From: Manduca sexta
Lineage: Eukaryota; Arthropoda; Insecta; Lepidoptera; Sphingidae
Length of the DNA: 64,000 nucleotides
NCBI RefSeq assembly: GCF_014839805.1
Contig: NC_051130.1
Span: forward strand, 3,658,001 to 3,722,000
Direction: 5' to 3'
Below the pieces are notes generated by a model, which ran no database searches, was not told the DNA's origin, and worked only from the letters and a program-made list of their open reading frames with translations. Shown here in pieces: positions 1-13,444 of this stretch. The number at the start of each line of letters is the position of its first letter. The stretch's first letter is position 1. The translations under genes were made by a program, and so were the position numbers.

Positions 1-1814
1 TTGCTAATTAACCGATTGACCTTAGCTCGTGAAGGAGCCGCTTTTGCCAAGAATATTTCACCTCATTTATACCTCTAAACTGATATTCATTTCGTAAGTA
101 AACAGATTTTAATTAGTGAATATTGATACTAAAACATCTAAAAAATATTTCTAACATTTATGTTTCATTTTGATGAAATTTATTAACAAGAATTAATTAA
201 CATTGGCGGGGGTAAAACTACAAAATTATTATTCGGGAATAATATCTGCTATTTCAGATGATTGATCATATAGTTGCTTGCGCGTAGTGAATACGTTGTA
301 ATCAATAGACGACATATGGAACCAAATATAAAGAAAACACCCATACTTAACATGCTTTTAATCTAGTCACTACTCATATTATATTACGAATGTGCAAACA
401 TAAATATTTTAATGTTATTTCTATGCATATTCCGTCATCTGGATATGATTTATATTTTATTTCTGTTACACACAAAAGCAAATGTAGCACACTTTGGCGG
501 GGACTACTTCATTTTCCAATTCATAAAAGGATAGCTTTGAAAACCGTATCGGTAAATAGCGGAATGTTTTTACTATTTCACCTATACGAATATTTAACCC
601 GTTCTTCGATTAGAACGCCCGTAATTACAAAAAGACGGATATGCCCCTGTAGACTTAATAGAGTCCCTTAACATTATATCTAAGGTAAAATAGATGAACG
701 GAAAAAATCCGCATTCACCCTCCTAGAATGTGAAATAGGAAACGAAACGGACACGTGCGACGTGCGTGTCGTGTTTCATACATTATACGAGCAGAATTGG
801 AAGATAAAGTAAATTATAAAATTCATTTCGCATTTGTTGTCATTTGTAGGTAACTTTTACGAGAGATTTGCAATTAGATTAAATTTATTCGTAAAAACAA
901 TAGTTACCGATAAATTACACAAAAGAATTAAAAAGTACAGTTGTATATACAAAGTGTTAAATTTGTCTCACTTTTATATTTAGTCAAGATATAATTTGAT
1001 TGAAAAATTACTCTAATATAAATGTTTTTAACCAGCTGTTGTTATTTTAATACATGCGGTAGTAAATTATTTATGGTTGTATTCCTTGATAAGAAACCCG
1101 CATTGGTCAAGAGCAATAAATATGTTTTGACTAGATAAATATAATACATAACCTATTTTTATGATGTAGCAATAACAGGAGATGAGTAATTTTGTATGTA
1201 CACTGCACAGAACAGGAAAAATGGAAAAATGCCGCATCTTCTACACAAAATTGCAAAAAAACTGAACATACCTTTGAGTTTAGCTGAAATTGAAGCAATA
1301 CCAGACAAAATCTACTTATTTTCGTTACTCACAGGATTTATAATTAATTGCTGGGTCACTCGCAAAACACGTTTGCATAAGTATCACCGTTTTTTTTTCC
1401 TTTGCTGTCAAACATTAAAATAAATGTAGGACCGGGAAACAGGATTAAGTAAACAGCTTTGCCACTTTTAAAACCAATTATATTTCCGCCGCCCCTTTCA
1501 CCTTGCGTGGTTTTCCCGAGGCCCCGCCTTGCGGACATTTTATTTTTAACCGTCAGTGCACCCAGGAAGCCACAACATTCAGTCTACATAAATACTAGAT
1601 TTTATTTCTTTTCTCTTTCTCTTTGGCAAGGCGCGCTTTGCGGAAATACTAGTTAAAGCTAAATAATTATTTGATGAGCAAGATGAGCAAAATGCAGTGT
1701 CTGCCAGAACATTGGATGGTACGGTTACGCTAAGGTTTAGACGAATTTGTATGTTATCATAAAAAATTATGACAATATTAATTATTTTATTTAAGAAGAA
1801 ACAATTATCTTCAG
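1..1814. other. AT-rich stretch without recognisable gene
   Basis: I see no protein with family-like composition and no splice-bounded exon here. The short open frames are low-complexity and AT-driven, and many begin at non-ATG codons. A few GC-richer patches (near 480-560 and 1490-1640) may be old transposon debris, but I could not assign them. Confidence 0.5.
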
Positions 1815-2057
1815 CGTCTAACACAAATAAAAATAATTATGAATCTCCAATTAAAATTAAAATATTTTTCGGATTTTATCGCGGTTTTTATATTTTTATT
1901 TTCTGGTCACGGGGGGGGGGGGGACCATAGAGGCTGCAAAGTGTTTGAAAGTTCGGGAGAAAATTAAAATATAAAAACTGCGATGAAATCCGAAAATTAT
2001 TTTAATTGCAACGTCTAACATTCGCGTAAACATAAGAAATGATTATGAATCACCAAG
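1815..2057. repeat. Inverted-repeat element between imperfect direct repeats
   Basis: Arms of about 45 bp at 1857-1903 and 1960-2006 are inverted copies of each other; the core word is TTCGGATTTTATCGCGG against CTGCGATGAAATCCGAA. The loop holds a run of 13 G (1911-1923). Outside the arms lie imperfect direct repeats (1815-1852 and 2012-2057), both with GTCTAACA and ATTATGAATC. A related arm recurs at 23289-23325, and a 24-bp piece of the right flank recurs exactly at 61180-61203. This looks like a degraded non-autonomous DNA element; the superfamily is unknown. Confidence 0.5.
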
Positions 2058-2534
2058 TTTTCTCTAATATGCAATAAGGAAAAATAGCACAGAGGAAAGT
2101 CATGGAAAAACCTATTGCGAATTTCTAAGGACTAGAGGTCGTGTGGGTCAGAGAGAATATTTCTTATCTGTGTACGATGTAAGGGCATGGGTTAATCGGA
2201 TTTCGTAGAGACCGCCCAATACATACGTTGGCATTTTGGCACCTATATTCGTTGTGCGTTATTCCCGGCTGCCAAATTATTTATTATAAGGATTTCAGCT
2301 TGTGAAAAGGAAGGGATCTATGGTTAACGAACTGGACAACAGATTCGTCTTTTTATAATAACGCTGAAGGAATATTAGTTTGTTTAATTTATGTGTTAAC
2401 CTAAGAAGAAAATAGACTACAAGTCTTTCTTAAAGTAAGCTGCAATAATCTGAAAGAAATGGCTAATTTAGTTTTGTGCCAAGAGGAGTTTTTACGTAAG
2501 CTTTAATTATTTATCAGCTGAATATTGTTAACTG

Positions 2535-2800
2535 CTTTGGGTGCGTAGTTGTATTATGGTACGACTGCAGTGCTGAGGTCTCGGATTCAGTCCCCGGGTC
2601 GGACAAAATGATGAGTTATTGTATTGAGTATCAGCCCGGTGTCTGGAATTTAAGCCCTATATGGCGATAGGCTCGCTCCCTATCACATCATGGGACGGAA
2701 CACACATAACGGAAAGTGTTTTGCACCAGTTGCGCCTCCGTCTACCCCTCCGGATATGAGGTGTGAGTGTGTGAGTGTTATGTATGTTACCCATTATACA
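2535..2800 (+). repeat. tRNA-headed SINE, copy 1
   Basis: The head has a tRNA-like A-box region (GTGCGTAGTTGTATT) and a diverged B box (GGATTCAGTCCC). The body carries the words CAGCCCGGTGTCTGGAATTT and ATCACATCATGGGACGGAA, which recur at 35344-35600 (plus) and, reverse-complemented, at 62300-62555. It ends in a TG-rich tail. It is a pol III-type retroposon; the family name is not certain. Confidence 0.65.
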
Positions 2801-4389
2801 CCATGCATTAGTGTACCTTGTGAATTCAGGGCTATCTGGAGAGTTTTTAAAAACTCATATCCAAAAACATTTAATGTAAACTACTTTAAAAAAGTTTTGC
2901 AGAGAGAGTGCAGAATGTACCTCAAAAGTAAAACCGTTAATTAAAATTAGCAATTGTATATAAATAACGCTACTAAAAATATTTCGCCTTTAAAAATATA
3001 TTTACAGAATACTTGTAATGAATGGGGAAAGGACATCAAAGCTAGTTTGTAAAACAAATCTTCCCAGATCCTTATTTTGCTTATAATCAAAATCACGAAG
3101 TATTAAATTAGGGGCCGTAAAATTCTGAAGGGCTTGGAAATTCGAGAAGCAGAAATTTTTGCGCACAAAAAAATGGAATCTCTTGACAGAAAAAGTTTTA
3201 CTATACAAAAGAATTTGTTAAACAAAAAAGAAATTCCTTGTATTTTCGATATATTTCTTAACAAATAACGATGTCGCATAAATCTAGATTAAATATGGAT
3301 GGTTGTCCACCTTGCCTCTGTTGGACTGCAAACTTTGTGAGATGAACTAGACTTTATTATCTTCTCCGTAGACATTCCTTTATTGCCACATGGAGCACTA
3401 ATTCTAATCCCTTGCAACCTAGATATGTTTCTTTAAATCGGAAAATACCTTTTCTCTAGTCTTCCAAATCGAAGCCATGTCAATAAGCCGGTTAGTTGGG
3501 CTAAATAGGCTTATTTCTGTGCTCTGAATATGTACCGAGCTGATTCAACTTTGATTAGATAAAGTTTCCTCCGTTAATGATGTTTGAGGTAACTTCATAT
3601 CGCGTGATCAACATTCCTAGTAAAATAGGCTAAGCGACACGCGTAGATTTATTGCTTTATAAACATAAATAAAATTGAAGTGTCTATTCGCAAAACGATC
3701 TTTTCAAATATTTATAACAATCTTTTTAAAGTTTTGTTTGTTTATTTCGGTATATTTACGAGATTGGCACGTTACTGTTTTCCCCAGAAATATTTATGCA
3801 CCAACAAAAAAATTAACTCTTTTAAATCATAGAACAAAGTTTATACCTAAAAGCTTTTAGTATTAAAAAGATGTATGGTCTCTATATGTCTTTTTATAAA
3901 GGAAAACACTTACCAAAGCGCGCGAAACCGCGAGTAAAACTTCGGTTCTTAATTCATGTGCAAAAAAAACCGGGATAAACATTTTCCCGATATAAAAAGT
4001 AGTCCATAGCATTCAGGAGTAATGTAGCTTCCTTTAAGAGAATACAAGTCGGCTCCGTAGTTCAAGAGATTAGCTCCCACAAACTCAGAAACTTTTCCGC
4101 TTTATGTTGTATAAATTCTTAGAAGTTTCTTAGACGCAACTTTGTAACCCGATACAATATTAACATTAAAGGCTATAAATTAAGATTTATCTAATATTTG
4201 TGGTGGGCTGAATAGAATAGCGTTTTATTCATGCTGACATAAGATCGAAGGCGGTACAAATATTTTGATGTCGATCTAAATTATTAATATTTATACATCC
4301 TGCTAATAAAATCGAAGAGACAATTTGTGATTTTGTTAGAAATAAACTCATATACTTTTAATGAACTTGGATAGAATTATATTATAATA
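2801..4389. other. Intergenic, nothing recognised
   Basis: AT-rich sequence with only short chance frames. No repeat family, exon or RNA gene is visible to me. Confidence 0.5.
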
Positions 4390-4727
4390 CTAGCTTTTGC
4401 TCGCGGCTCCGCCCGCGTTATAAAGTTTTTCAGGCTAAAGTTTTCCATTATAAAAGTAGTAGTTTCTCGGGAGCCTATGTTCTTCCCAGGGTTTCAAACT
4501 GTCTCCATACCAAATTTTATCTTAATACGTTGGGTAGTTTTTGAGTTTAAGACGTTCAGGCAAACGGATGCAGCGGGGGACTTTGTTTTTATAATATATT
4601 TTTTTAGAACTTTTTAAGAGGAATAATCCCGACATACATCATTGTTGCATAACTTTAACCGTTTACGCAGCGCACGCAACGGAAGCTCTCAAAACTAATA
4701 AATTGTCCCCGTATTTGTAACATGTTT

Positions 4728-5096
4728 CATTACTGCTCCGCTCCTATTGGTCATAGCGTGATGATATACAGCCTATAGCACCCCACAAATAAAGGGCTAT
4801 CCAACACAAAACGAATTTTTCAGTTCAAACTGGTAGTTCCTAAGATTAGCCATTACTGCTCCGCTCCTATTGGTCATAGCGTGATGATATATAACTTAGA
4901 GCACTCCACGAACAAAGGGCTATCCAACGCAAAAATAATTTTTCAGTTTGGACCGGTAGTTCCAGAGATTAGCCATTGCTGCTCCGCTCCTATTGGGTAT
5001 AGCGTGATGATATATAGCCTATAGCAATCCACAAATAAAGGGCTATCCAACGCAAAAAGAATTTTTCAGTTTGGACCGATAGTTCCTAAGATTAGT
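4728..5096 (+). repeat. Tandem array, 3 x 123 bp
   Basis: Units start at 4728, 4851 and 4974, exactly 123 bp apart, each opening CATT(A/G)CTGCTCCGCTCCTA and closing near AAGATTAG or GAGATTAG. The same unit is repeated six times in the copy at 28013-28750. Confidence 0.9.
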
Positions 5097-5455
5097 AAAC
5101 AAATATAATGAGAAAGCTTCGAACTGCTAAGCTATCGGGAGTAACACGTGTCATTGTGAGTCAACCATAAAAGATAGACATATGCTGTCGTGGGATATTT
5201 TTTTACATAATTTTAAGGAGAACATTTCCGTCATACATGATTTCTATGTAGCTTTAACCATTAAGGTTGCACACGCGACGGAAGCTTAAAAATGGAGTAA
5301 CTTCTCCCGTTTTCCCAACATTTCCCTTCACTGCTCTGCTCCTATTAATTGTAGCGTGATGAAAAGTATACTATAACCAGCACAGGAGTATGAAAAATAA
5401 TTGTACCAAGTTTCGTTAAAATCCGTCGAGTAGTTTTTGTTTCTATAACGGTTAT

Positions 5456-5498
<43 letters not shown>
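5456..5498 (+). repeat. (GACA)n microsatellite
   Basis: About ten uninterrupted 4-bp units form the tail of the hairpin-headed element. Tetranucleotide tails are usual for retroposons that prime on a short repeat. Confidence 0.9.
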
Positions 5499-5500
<2 letters not shown>

Positions 5501-5808
5501 AATTTTACTAATTGCATTTTTGGCATCAGTATCGATCCCTAATCACCCCCTGATAGTTATTTTTGAAATATATTTCATGTACAGAATTGACCTCTCTACA
5601 GATTTATTATAAGTATAGATAAAGAACAAGTCTTGCATGAAAATAGAGACCAATTTTATCCCAGAAAAGTACACAGTGGGAGTTTTATTCGAGGAACGCA
5701 AGAAATATGAATTATAAACCGTTTAGAATCGAATGAACATTGAAGTGCGTTTAAAAAAAACGTATATCAACTGTTTTTCTTTCCTTTTGTTTCTACTGAT
5801 TATATTAA

Positions 5809-6084
5809 GGTTATAGCTTAAGGTCCATTTTTCATACATTTTGTTTCACCTTTAATCTGGGTAACTAAACAAGTATTGACTAGTAAAGAATTTAAATTTA
5901 ATATGACGAAATTTTAAAGGCCGAAATATCCATGCATATTAATTATTTTTACGTTTTTCTTTCAACTGCGAGAACTAATCACTAACTAGACGTGAATTTA
6001 AATTCTTTACTTGTCAATACTTGTTTAGTTACCCAGATTAAAGGTGAAACAAAATGTATGAAAAATGGACCTTAAGCTATAACC
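5809..6084. mobile_element. TTAA-flanked palindromic MITE, copy C (left arm deleted)
   Basis: The element is bounded by TTAA at 5805-5808 and 6085-6088. Its outer ends (GGTTATAGCTTAAGGTCCA and its complement) are inverted copies. The right arm is complete and the left arm lacks its inner part, so the palindrome is unequal. It is the same family as 21978-22252 and 49834-50190. A TTAA target suggests piggyBac-type mobilisation, but no transposase is present here. Confidence 0.8.
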
Positions 6085-8419
6085 TTAAGAAATAAATATA
6101 TTTAACATTTCAAAAATAGAACACATTTATACACTTGTGTCAAAACCATACAGGCTCGGGGTAACCCCAAACCGCAAATATTCCGAGAGTATACGCGTAT
6201 CAAAATGCCTTTGTTATAAATTTTCCTCAAAATTTCCCTTTAAAGGGATAGAATTCGATTAAGATCACTATCTTGCAAGTAATAAATATAAGCATTCGAA
6301 TAATTGAGATACAATTTCAAATTGCGTGACAGTTAACAATGAGATATGTGTCAATTTTAATAATTAAGCGTTATCTATAATTGAGATTTAAATCACATTC
6401 ATTATTTAATTCCCTTTATTTTGATTTACTTTGTGTAATGATCTAGAAATATATTTTTCAAAAATCAAACTATGCCCTATTTTTTCTATGTACATTTTTA
6501 TTCTTAAAGTAGTTGGAAGGTCACTCCTTGTTAATCCCATAGGTGTGTATTTGTAATGGAATATGAAAACAGAACCCCTTCAACTAATCTGCAAATCCTG
6601 TGAACCTTTCCCGCATTGATATTAAAGGTACACTTTACCTTCAGGCCCTCCCACGAGCTAACAGCCTTAGGCACTCGTTCCATAGGTTTACGGCGCACTA
6701 TAACGGGCGGGAATATGCAATGATGTCCGAATAATTGCTATAAAAATCAATTTTAGGTCTTTTTTAAAATATTAATGTAGCAAAATATTCCTTATTACCT
6801 GTAATTTAGGAGATGTACAAAATCAACAATTTTAGTGTCTTTTTCATTATTAAATTAATGAAATAATATCTACATTATACAAAAAAAATAACAATCAAAG
6901 TAAAGATAACATATATTAGAAATTGTATGGTTAATTTATTTTTCCGTATGTACTTATTACAAATTTTTTGTCACTTATTTATTAACAATCATAAATTAAT
7001 TTAAATAACAATGACGCCCCATAATACTGGGACCAATAATGGACAGAATTTCAGCATTCTAGATAATATTCCCTGTACCGTAACGTCAATAAAAATAGCG
7101 TCAACTTGTTTATTGATTCCTGGAATTCGCATCACATGCTACGACATTTGACGGACATTGGTACGTGAGTCGACTGTGATAAAACCATAACAAATTCTTA
7201 TTCATATATCGCGGAATTTAGTTCTATTTTCCATTAAAGGTCGACATATATCAAAGCACTCTATTGTTTTAGTCAGTATTTGATGTAAATAAAAACTATG
7301 TATAAACTATAAACCCAAATTAGAGTAATTTCGGATAAATCCAAACCCAGCAATTAAGGAAGCAATTGCGCAAAGATGAAATATTTTAAGACTGATATAC
7401 TAATAATTAAATCCGTAATAATTAAAATTACTTCATAGATAAACAATTTAAGCTATTTTAAACAAAGAGTTTAAGAGTTTGAGAAAAACTACTAATTATA
7501 TAAATGTAAAAAGCCAAATATCACACGACTTCACCTGCTAAATCTGTTATTTAATATTACTTAATAGGCTAGTAAAATGAACAAGTTACACGAACTAAAT
7601 TACGCAAATTCTGAACCCGTAGTTACTGAGAGAATAATATTCCCCTTTGAATTTGATTCTGATGTGAAATTTAATTAAAAAGGTTTAATGAAGCTAACGT
7701 CGACTCTACTACGAATCTTCGTTTAGTAAATACACGTGCAGGGCCGTTTGATGATAAACAAGCGTAAAAATAATTAACACATCAAATATATACGGAATAA
7801 ACCCGCTGTTAGCTTAATTTAGGAATGTATAGTACGTTACCCAAAAGTGGGTGACGTCAGGCGCTTGCAAAAACTAGTAGTTTCTGTAATATACATGAAA
7901 AGTGTATTGCACTGACTTTATATTGAACTGGGATTAAAGAAGGTAGAAGAATATAGTATCTAATCTACTAAAATTATAGAGGTGATTTGTGAAGATCTTT
8001 GGATATTTTGATTGTTAGAGGTTTGGACATTTGGTGATCGCACACGAACTCTGGCAAAGGTTTGGATAAATATACAAATAGATAATTAGCTAAGTAATAT
8101 ACTCGTATATTTAGGCTACTTTGATTTCAGGTAAACGCATTGTTTTAGTGGGATTTTACCACGATTTTTTTTTTATCAAAGTCACGCTTCTTCACTAATG
8201 TATAATAAAATATTCTGTGACATCGGAATCCCCGAAAGGTTATAAAGAGTGGCGTATTTGACGTATTTCTTTTACGGATGCGAACCATCAATAATGACTG
8301 AATTCCTGACATATATTATATACATAATATGGGTATTGAAACCAATTGTTAACATTAATACCTACTTTGTACAACATCGTTTTAGTATTGTAACTGCTAT
8401 GAGGTTATATATCGACGGA
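6085..8419. other. Intergenic, nothing recognised
   Basis: AT-rich sequence without a gene, tandem array or element that I can identify. A moderately GC-rich block near 6560-6720 is unassigned. Confidence 0.45.
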
Positions 8420-8570
8420 TGAAAGGCAAATTTTGACTTAAGCGTAATTTTTTTACGACTAAGTTTCATATATAATTAAAATCACCAGTATTTTCTACGT
8501 TTTTTGAACCTACTTTAATTAAAATTAAAAACATTCAAAAAAAATATCGCTTAAAGCAATTTGCGTTCCA
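8420..8570. repeat. Short MITE with GAAAGGC ends, copy 1
   Basis: Terminal words TGAAAGGCAAATT and AATTTGCGTTCCA are imperfect inverted repeats. The next inner words, GACTTAAGCG and CGCTTAAAG, are also inverted. It resembles 25002-25131 and, less well, 46588-46720 (shared AAGTTTCATA core). Confidence 0.5.
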
Positions 8571-11499
8571 CTAGTAGATGTGTATAAATAAATAAAACGG
8601 CTCCAGAAATCGTACTTGATAATGAAATTTTGTCATATTTAAAGCATTCAACAAAAAATATATTATAAAGAGAAAAGAATTGATTGTTTTTTTGTAGTTA
8701 ATAAGCACAAAACAGACTTAACCGATTGTAATAATTCTTGCACTTCTAGCACGCTACCTTTCCCCTACCTATACCTAGTCTCCTGTTAAACCCGGGAATG
8801 GCCGTTAACGCGGGCAAAGCCGCGGTAAATGTTAGTTATAAATATTATTACTCTTTCAAATCTTTCTTTATTGTTTGTACATTCACCTACAAATTACCAG
8901 ATAACATCATTTCCGAAACATAGCGCCGTTTCATAATAACTTTAGGTATTGAAAGAAGTCTAACTTCATAAATGAACTGCTCTAGCTTGAAAAATATTCC
9001 ACACATATTGTTAAAAAAAAAACATTCGATCTATGATAATCATTAATTTTCTAAAAAATATTCGTGAGTAGCATAATAAAATTAAAGCTTTCAAAAGTTT
9101 GCTTAGAGTAAAGTTTACGCAAGCTTTGAAACCGAAGCCTTTATTTGGAAGGTTTATAATATTTAATCGAAAATTATCTCATTTTTCAACGACTTTCTAA
9201 GAATCTTTGGGCGCATTTACTTCAAAAATGTGGACTATGAAAAACGGCTCACGTATTGTTTTATGAAAAACCGAATACTGCTTACTGAGTGTTTGCAAAT
9301 TCACCTGAGGATTTCAGTGATTATAAATTCTCAGAAACAAGTTAAAGGAGATACAATGACTGATCAATATTTATTGAAGTAAATATAAACAAATACTATT
9401 TATTTATTTACTTATAAAGATACACTAAACAGATTACTCACAATAATAATCTAAATTACATTACAGTGGATCTAATGGCTAGTCAGAATGCAAATAGAAG
9501 TGTATTAACTTATTCATATTAGGTGACACGTACATGTTATTTAATTACAATCAGTTACATTTATGAAATTAAAATATGTGTCTGAAAGAATAATTTAAAT
9601 GTCTGTAAATATTGTTACGGTCCTATCACCTGGTGCCTTCTGCTAAAATAATTGTTTTAAACGAGGCTTTAGTGTAAGGGTATATGATCTTTTTGTTTAG
9701 GAAGTCCTGGATTTAATTTGCAGGTGTTGCAACGCGTTATATGGGCTTTTAACACGAATTGGCAGTGGCAATTTGCCACGGTTTTACCTACCAAGTGTTG
9801 ACATCTAAAAGACGTCTAGTAATAAAAACTGTCTTCTTTAATGGTGAAAAATTGTGTTACGTTCAGCCCACATTGGAGTTGGATGAAGGCTGAAGTATGT
9901 TCGTAAAAACATATTTCATATTCATATCACGAAATATGTAAAATCTGGAAATATCGTAACAAGCAGGCAAGCATTGTTATTCGATCGAAAATACGAGACC
10001 AAAGAGGGAATCCCTCAGAATTGACACCTCAGTGGGTTGTTAGCGGACGTGTGATGTGCGCCGAATCAAAAAAGAGTCCAATACTGCGAAGGATATAAAG
10101 GCAAAAAAACGTATTTCACGCACGACAACGGAATAATAAGAAAAATGTCGCCATATTTTTTGTGTATTTATAATTTAAATTGTTGGCGAACTATTATTTT
10201 TCTTTGCCTTTGTGTAACGTTTTCAATTATAAAGACTGTAAACTCAATACAATTTTGGGCTTTATAACGAGGAATTTAGTTTGCAGACATCGTACATAAA
10301 GTTCATAATAATAATAAAAATCCATTAAATGATTATTACATAAATATTCACAAAGATAATCGGATTTGAAGCATTTTATATTTGAACAATGCGCAATTAC
10401 TGGAAGCGTGCTCAACGCACTAAACCTGCCAGACAGGCGAGTGCCTTCATTGTTAAAATACGAACAAGACTAACTACATTAGATGAACAAATTTTATTTA
10501 TATAATACTCATAGCATTACTTAGTCAATGTCCCATTTCTATAAGTAAATGCCGTTTCAAAGTGAACTAAGTTTATATTATGGTTACAAAGGCAGTGTTA
10601 ATCAAACTTTTCTATTCAAAATGTTCTGGAGTGTTTATCAAAGTAGTGTCAGGTTCGTTTTGTGATCGCAGTTTCATTCCATCGGCGATATGCTAATGTT
10701 ATTACTAATAAGGCATTATGGTTTATAAGACTTTAAAAACAATATCTCAGGGTGACTGCGATGTAGTGTCACACGATTCTTTGTTCAATATTTGAGTGGT
10801 GTTGGAACTATGTGAACAACAGTCTCATCAGTTTTGTTGTCTTATTATTAAGCTATGTTCCGCGCAGTACATTTCTGTGTTCCATCCACATTTTGATTTT
10901 AAGGACCCTTAATTGAGGTACCTTTTAGGGACAATTGTTAACTAGTAACTACGCTACTATACTAGTAATAACCCTTTTACCACATAATATTCATTTACAG
11001 AAGAAACCAACCTTTACTGGTTATCTACAATTTATGAATCGATATTTAAATATGATTTAAAAAATAAATTAGAAAAGATGTTGAACCATACATCATTATT
11101 ATACAAAGCGATGCTTAGTAGAAGTGTGACACTTTGGAAACGTCTATCGCAAGTAATTCGGTAGTAAATTCTGATTACATAAGACCTAAATCAAACTGTC
11201 GATCGAAAGGTCGAGAAATTTAATTTTACTAAAGTTAAAGTCGCGGGTTTCGGTTGATGTCGGACGGCGGCCTTTGTGAATTTGTATGAAACGGTTTTGC
11301 GGTTTACCCAATTTATAATACTTATTACAGAAATGATAAATTATTAGGATATTTGGTTTTGATATGATATAATGCAATGTGGATAGATGTATTGATAAAA
11401 ATGGAAGGAAGTTGAGTGGAGACTACAAACCTGCCCTTTTGGAAAACTTTTAGAAAGGCCATAACACTATTAATGATGATAAAATGCAAAAATCGCTGA
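8571..11499. other. Intergenic, mostly unassigned
   Basis: No gene seen. The piece at about 8750-8830 (CGCGGGCAAAGCCGCGG) resembles the CG-rich hairpin heads of other retroposon fragments in the window. The rest is AT-rich and unassigned. Confidence 0.45.
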
Positions 11500-11634
11500 A
11501 TCGATTTTAGTGCTCACCTCCCGGTAGGCAACGGCTAAGATGTGCTTCTAACATTGCTTTAATTCATGAGAGGCAGACGATGCTTATCAGGTGAACCACT
11601 CACTCGTTTGCCTATTAAGGCAATAAAAAAAAAA
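11500..11634 (+). mobile_element. 3' end of a non-LTR retroelement
   Basis: The words CTTATCAGGTGAACCACTCA and CTCGTTTGCC, followed by an A-run at 11624-11634, match the 3' tail of the element at 13445-13813 (CTTACCATCAGGCGAACGAC). Both are 5'-truncated insertions with poly(A). Confidence 0.6.
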
Positions 11635-13052
11635 TGACAAAACAGACAAAATTCGGGACTTGAATAAAGCAAATTTCTTTCCCGGTAAATTACACAAAAG
11701 GATTTTTAATCAAAGTTTCGCGAGCAAAGCCATGACCGAAATCTAGTACGAATATGAATTATTGAATCTATTAGTTATGCTTACATTATTTGGTATATTT
11801 TTCTCTCGTCATTAATTCGCGTTATTAAATAGCCGGTCTTTATTTAGTTTATATTTTAATTAACTTCGGAAGAGAATAATCTGTTCCATGATAAATTTTG
11901 TATTTACTTTTATTGCTTTGCGTACGGAAAAAATGTTTCTTCGCAATTAATATTCTGTGCAAATACTGAATATTGTTAATTTTAATTATTCAGTCTTTAC
12001 AAAGTTGTTAATTAAAACTCGCCGCTATAGAGCCTGTCGTTCAAGGACATTCAAGACATTGCAAATAAAATATATTTTCTTTCCTAAAAATTTAAAAAAT
12101 ATGCCACTTTAATTTCCAAAAAACAATTACTTTCTTCTACTATCTTTTGCAGTTATTTTGGGTACGATTGTCGCTTGAAAGTCTCTAAATCTCTTCCCGT
12201 TTCTGATAAAGGAGATTAAGTATTCTTTTCACGAAATGCTCAACCTAGGGCCAGAACTAGTACTCGGTAAATAACAATATGCCCCCTACTAGATTGGACC
12301 TAACAGGCATGAAAATTTACTGCGTTACCTACCTATCCATGAAAAAAGCGTGATGCTACATATGCTAAAATACTTCCTTGCTCTTTATTACCAATATGGC
12401 GTATATAACCGTGTTCCTTCGTAAATAAATTTCCACAAACTGTGTCACAACCTACCAAAGGTTCTACCGTAATCAGTTTTAATCCCCCACGTGACCGCCA
12501 GGTGGCGTTGGGTGAGCACACTTATTACAAAGTATAATATATTGAAGGTTTCAATACTCAACTCTGATTTGTATTCAGAATAATTAATGATATGCTTAAT
12601 GTGTGTTAAATAATTCTGGTATTAGGTATTTGTAAGCTTGTGAAAATCTCTGCTAACTTCTTACTAATATTATCAATACGAAAGTTTTGTATTTTTGAAT
12701 GTTTGTTAGAAGAAAATGTAGAAAATTCTTAACGAATTTGAATGAAACAGAGTACATAAGTAAACCATGTCCTGGATTAAGACTACTTTTTATCCCAGTA
12801 ATTTGCTCCTATGAGAAATAATATAATATTACGGGTATTATTACATAGATTGCGTTAGCTTTGTAAAGTTATAGAAACTTTAGTAGCCGGAAAGACTTTT
12901 CACGCGATCGACGCTGCAAGAAACACCTAGTATAGGTATAATTTCTATACCAATGTAAAGTAAAGGACTTCATTCCCTAAAAGAACTAAGGCCTTTAAAG
13001 GACTATCAATTTCTAGCTGAAAAAAATGCAGTAGATCGAAAATAACAGTTAG
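11635..13052. other. Intergenic with retroposon debris
   Basis: No gene seen. The stretch at about 12676-12820 reads, on the minus strand, like the 3' half of the common retroposon with GGATAAAAAG and AAACTTTC words (compare 32816-32966 on plus). Confidence 0.4.
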
Positions 13053-13126
13053 GTACTGAAATTGTTGAAGTTGCTGAAGCAACCCACAGGAAAATATTAA
13101 TGTAGTGTTTTTCGGCAATAAGTTGA
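13053..13126 (-). repeat. CAACTTGTTGCC-end short element, copy 1
   Basis: On the minus strand it reads CAACTTATTGCCG, then AACACTACATTA, then GTTGCTTCAGCAACTTC. The same order of words appears at five other places in the window (15602, 18795, 20962, 26971 and 29063). Confidence 0.55.
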
Positions 13127-13444
13127 TTCTGAGAAGTTGATACCGTTTGCGCAGCCTCTATACATAAACTAAAGAAGTTTCCAGCGTAAAAGAAAAATGT
13201 TTTTGAATAAGTTACAAAAAGGTTTACAGAATATTTACAGTAAATATTTAAACATCTACAAAACAATCTGAGAGCTCTCATTCGAAACGGATAATTTACT
13301 GATGTATTCGATAAAATTGGCTCTTATACCTATAATAAAATTGTTACAGGCCGATGCCATCAATATTGAAGAAAAACGAATATAGGGACTCAATATTAGA
13401 GCAACAGATGCCAAAATCACATTTTTTATAATTTTCGTATGTCT

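Larger units (their letters stand above)
4390..5620 (+). repeat. Hairpin-headed interspersed element, long copy 1
   Basis: It begins CTAGCTTTTGCTCGCGG followed by a CG-rich palindrome, and ends in a (GACA)n run plus an AGTATAGAT terminus. The same head and terminus bound the copy at 27684-28811. Between them lie three 123-bp tandem units (4728-5096) and then a second, related body (about 5205-5455) with its own diverged version of the unit. It has no coding capacity, so it is a non-autonomous element. The class (retroposon or other) cannot be settled from this window. Confidence 0.7.
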
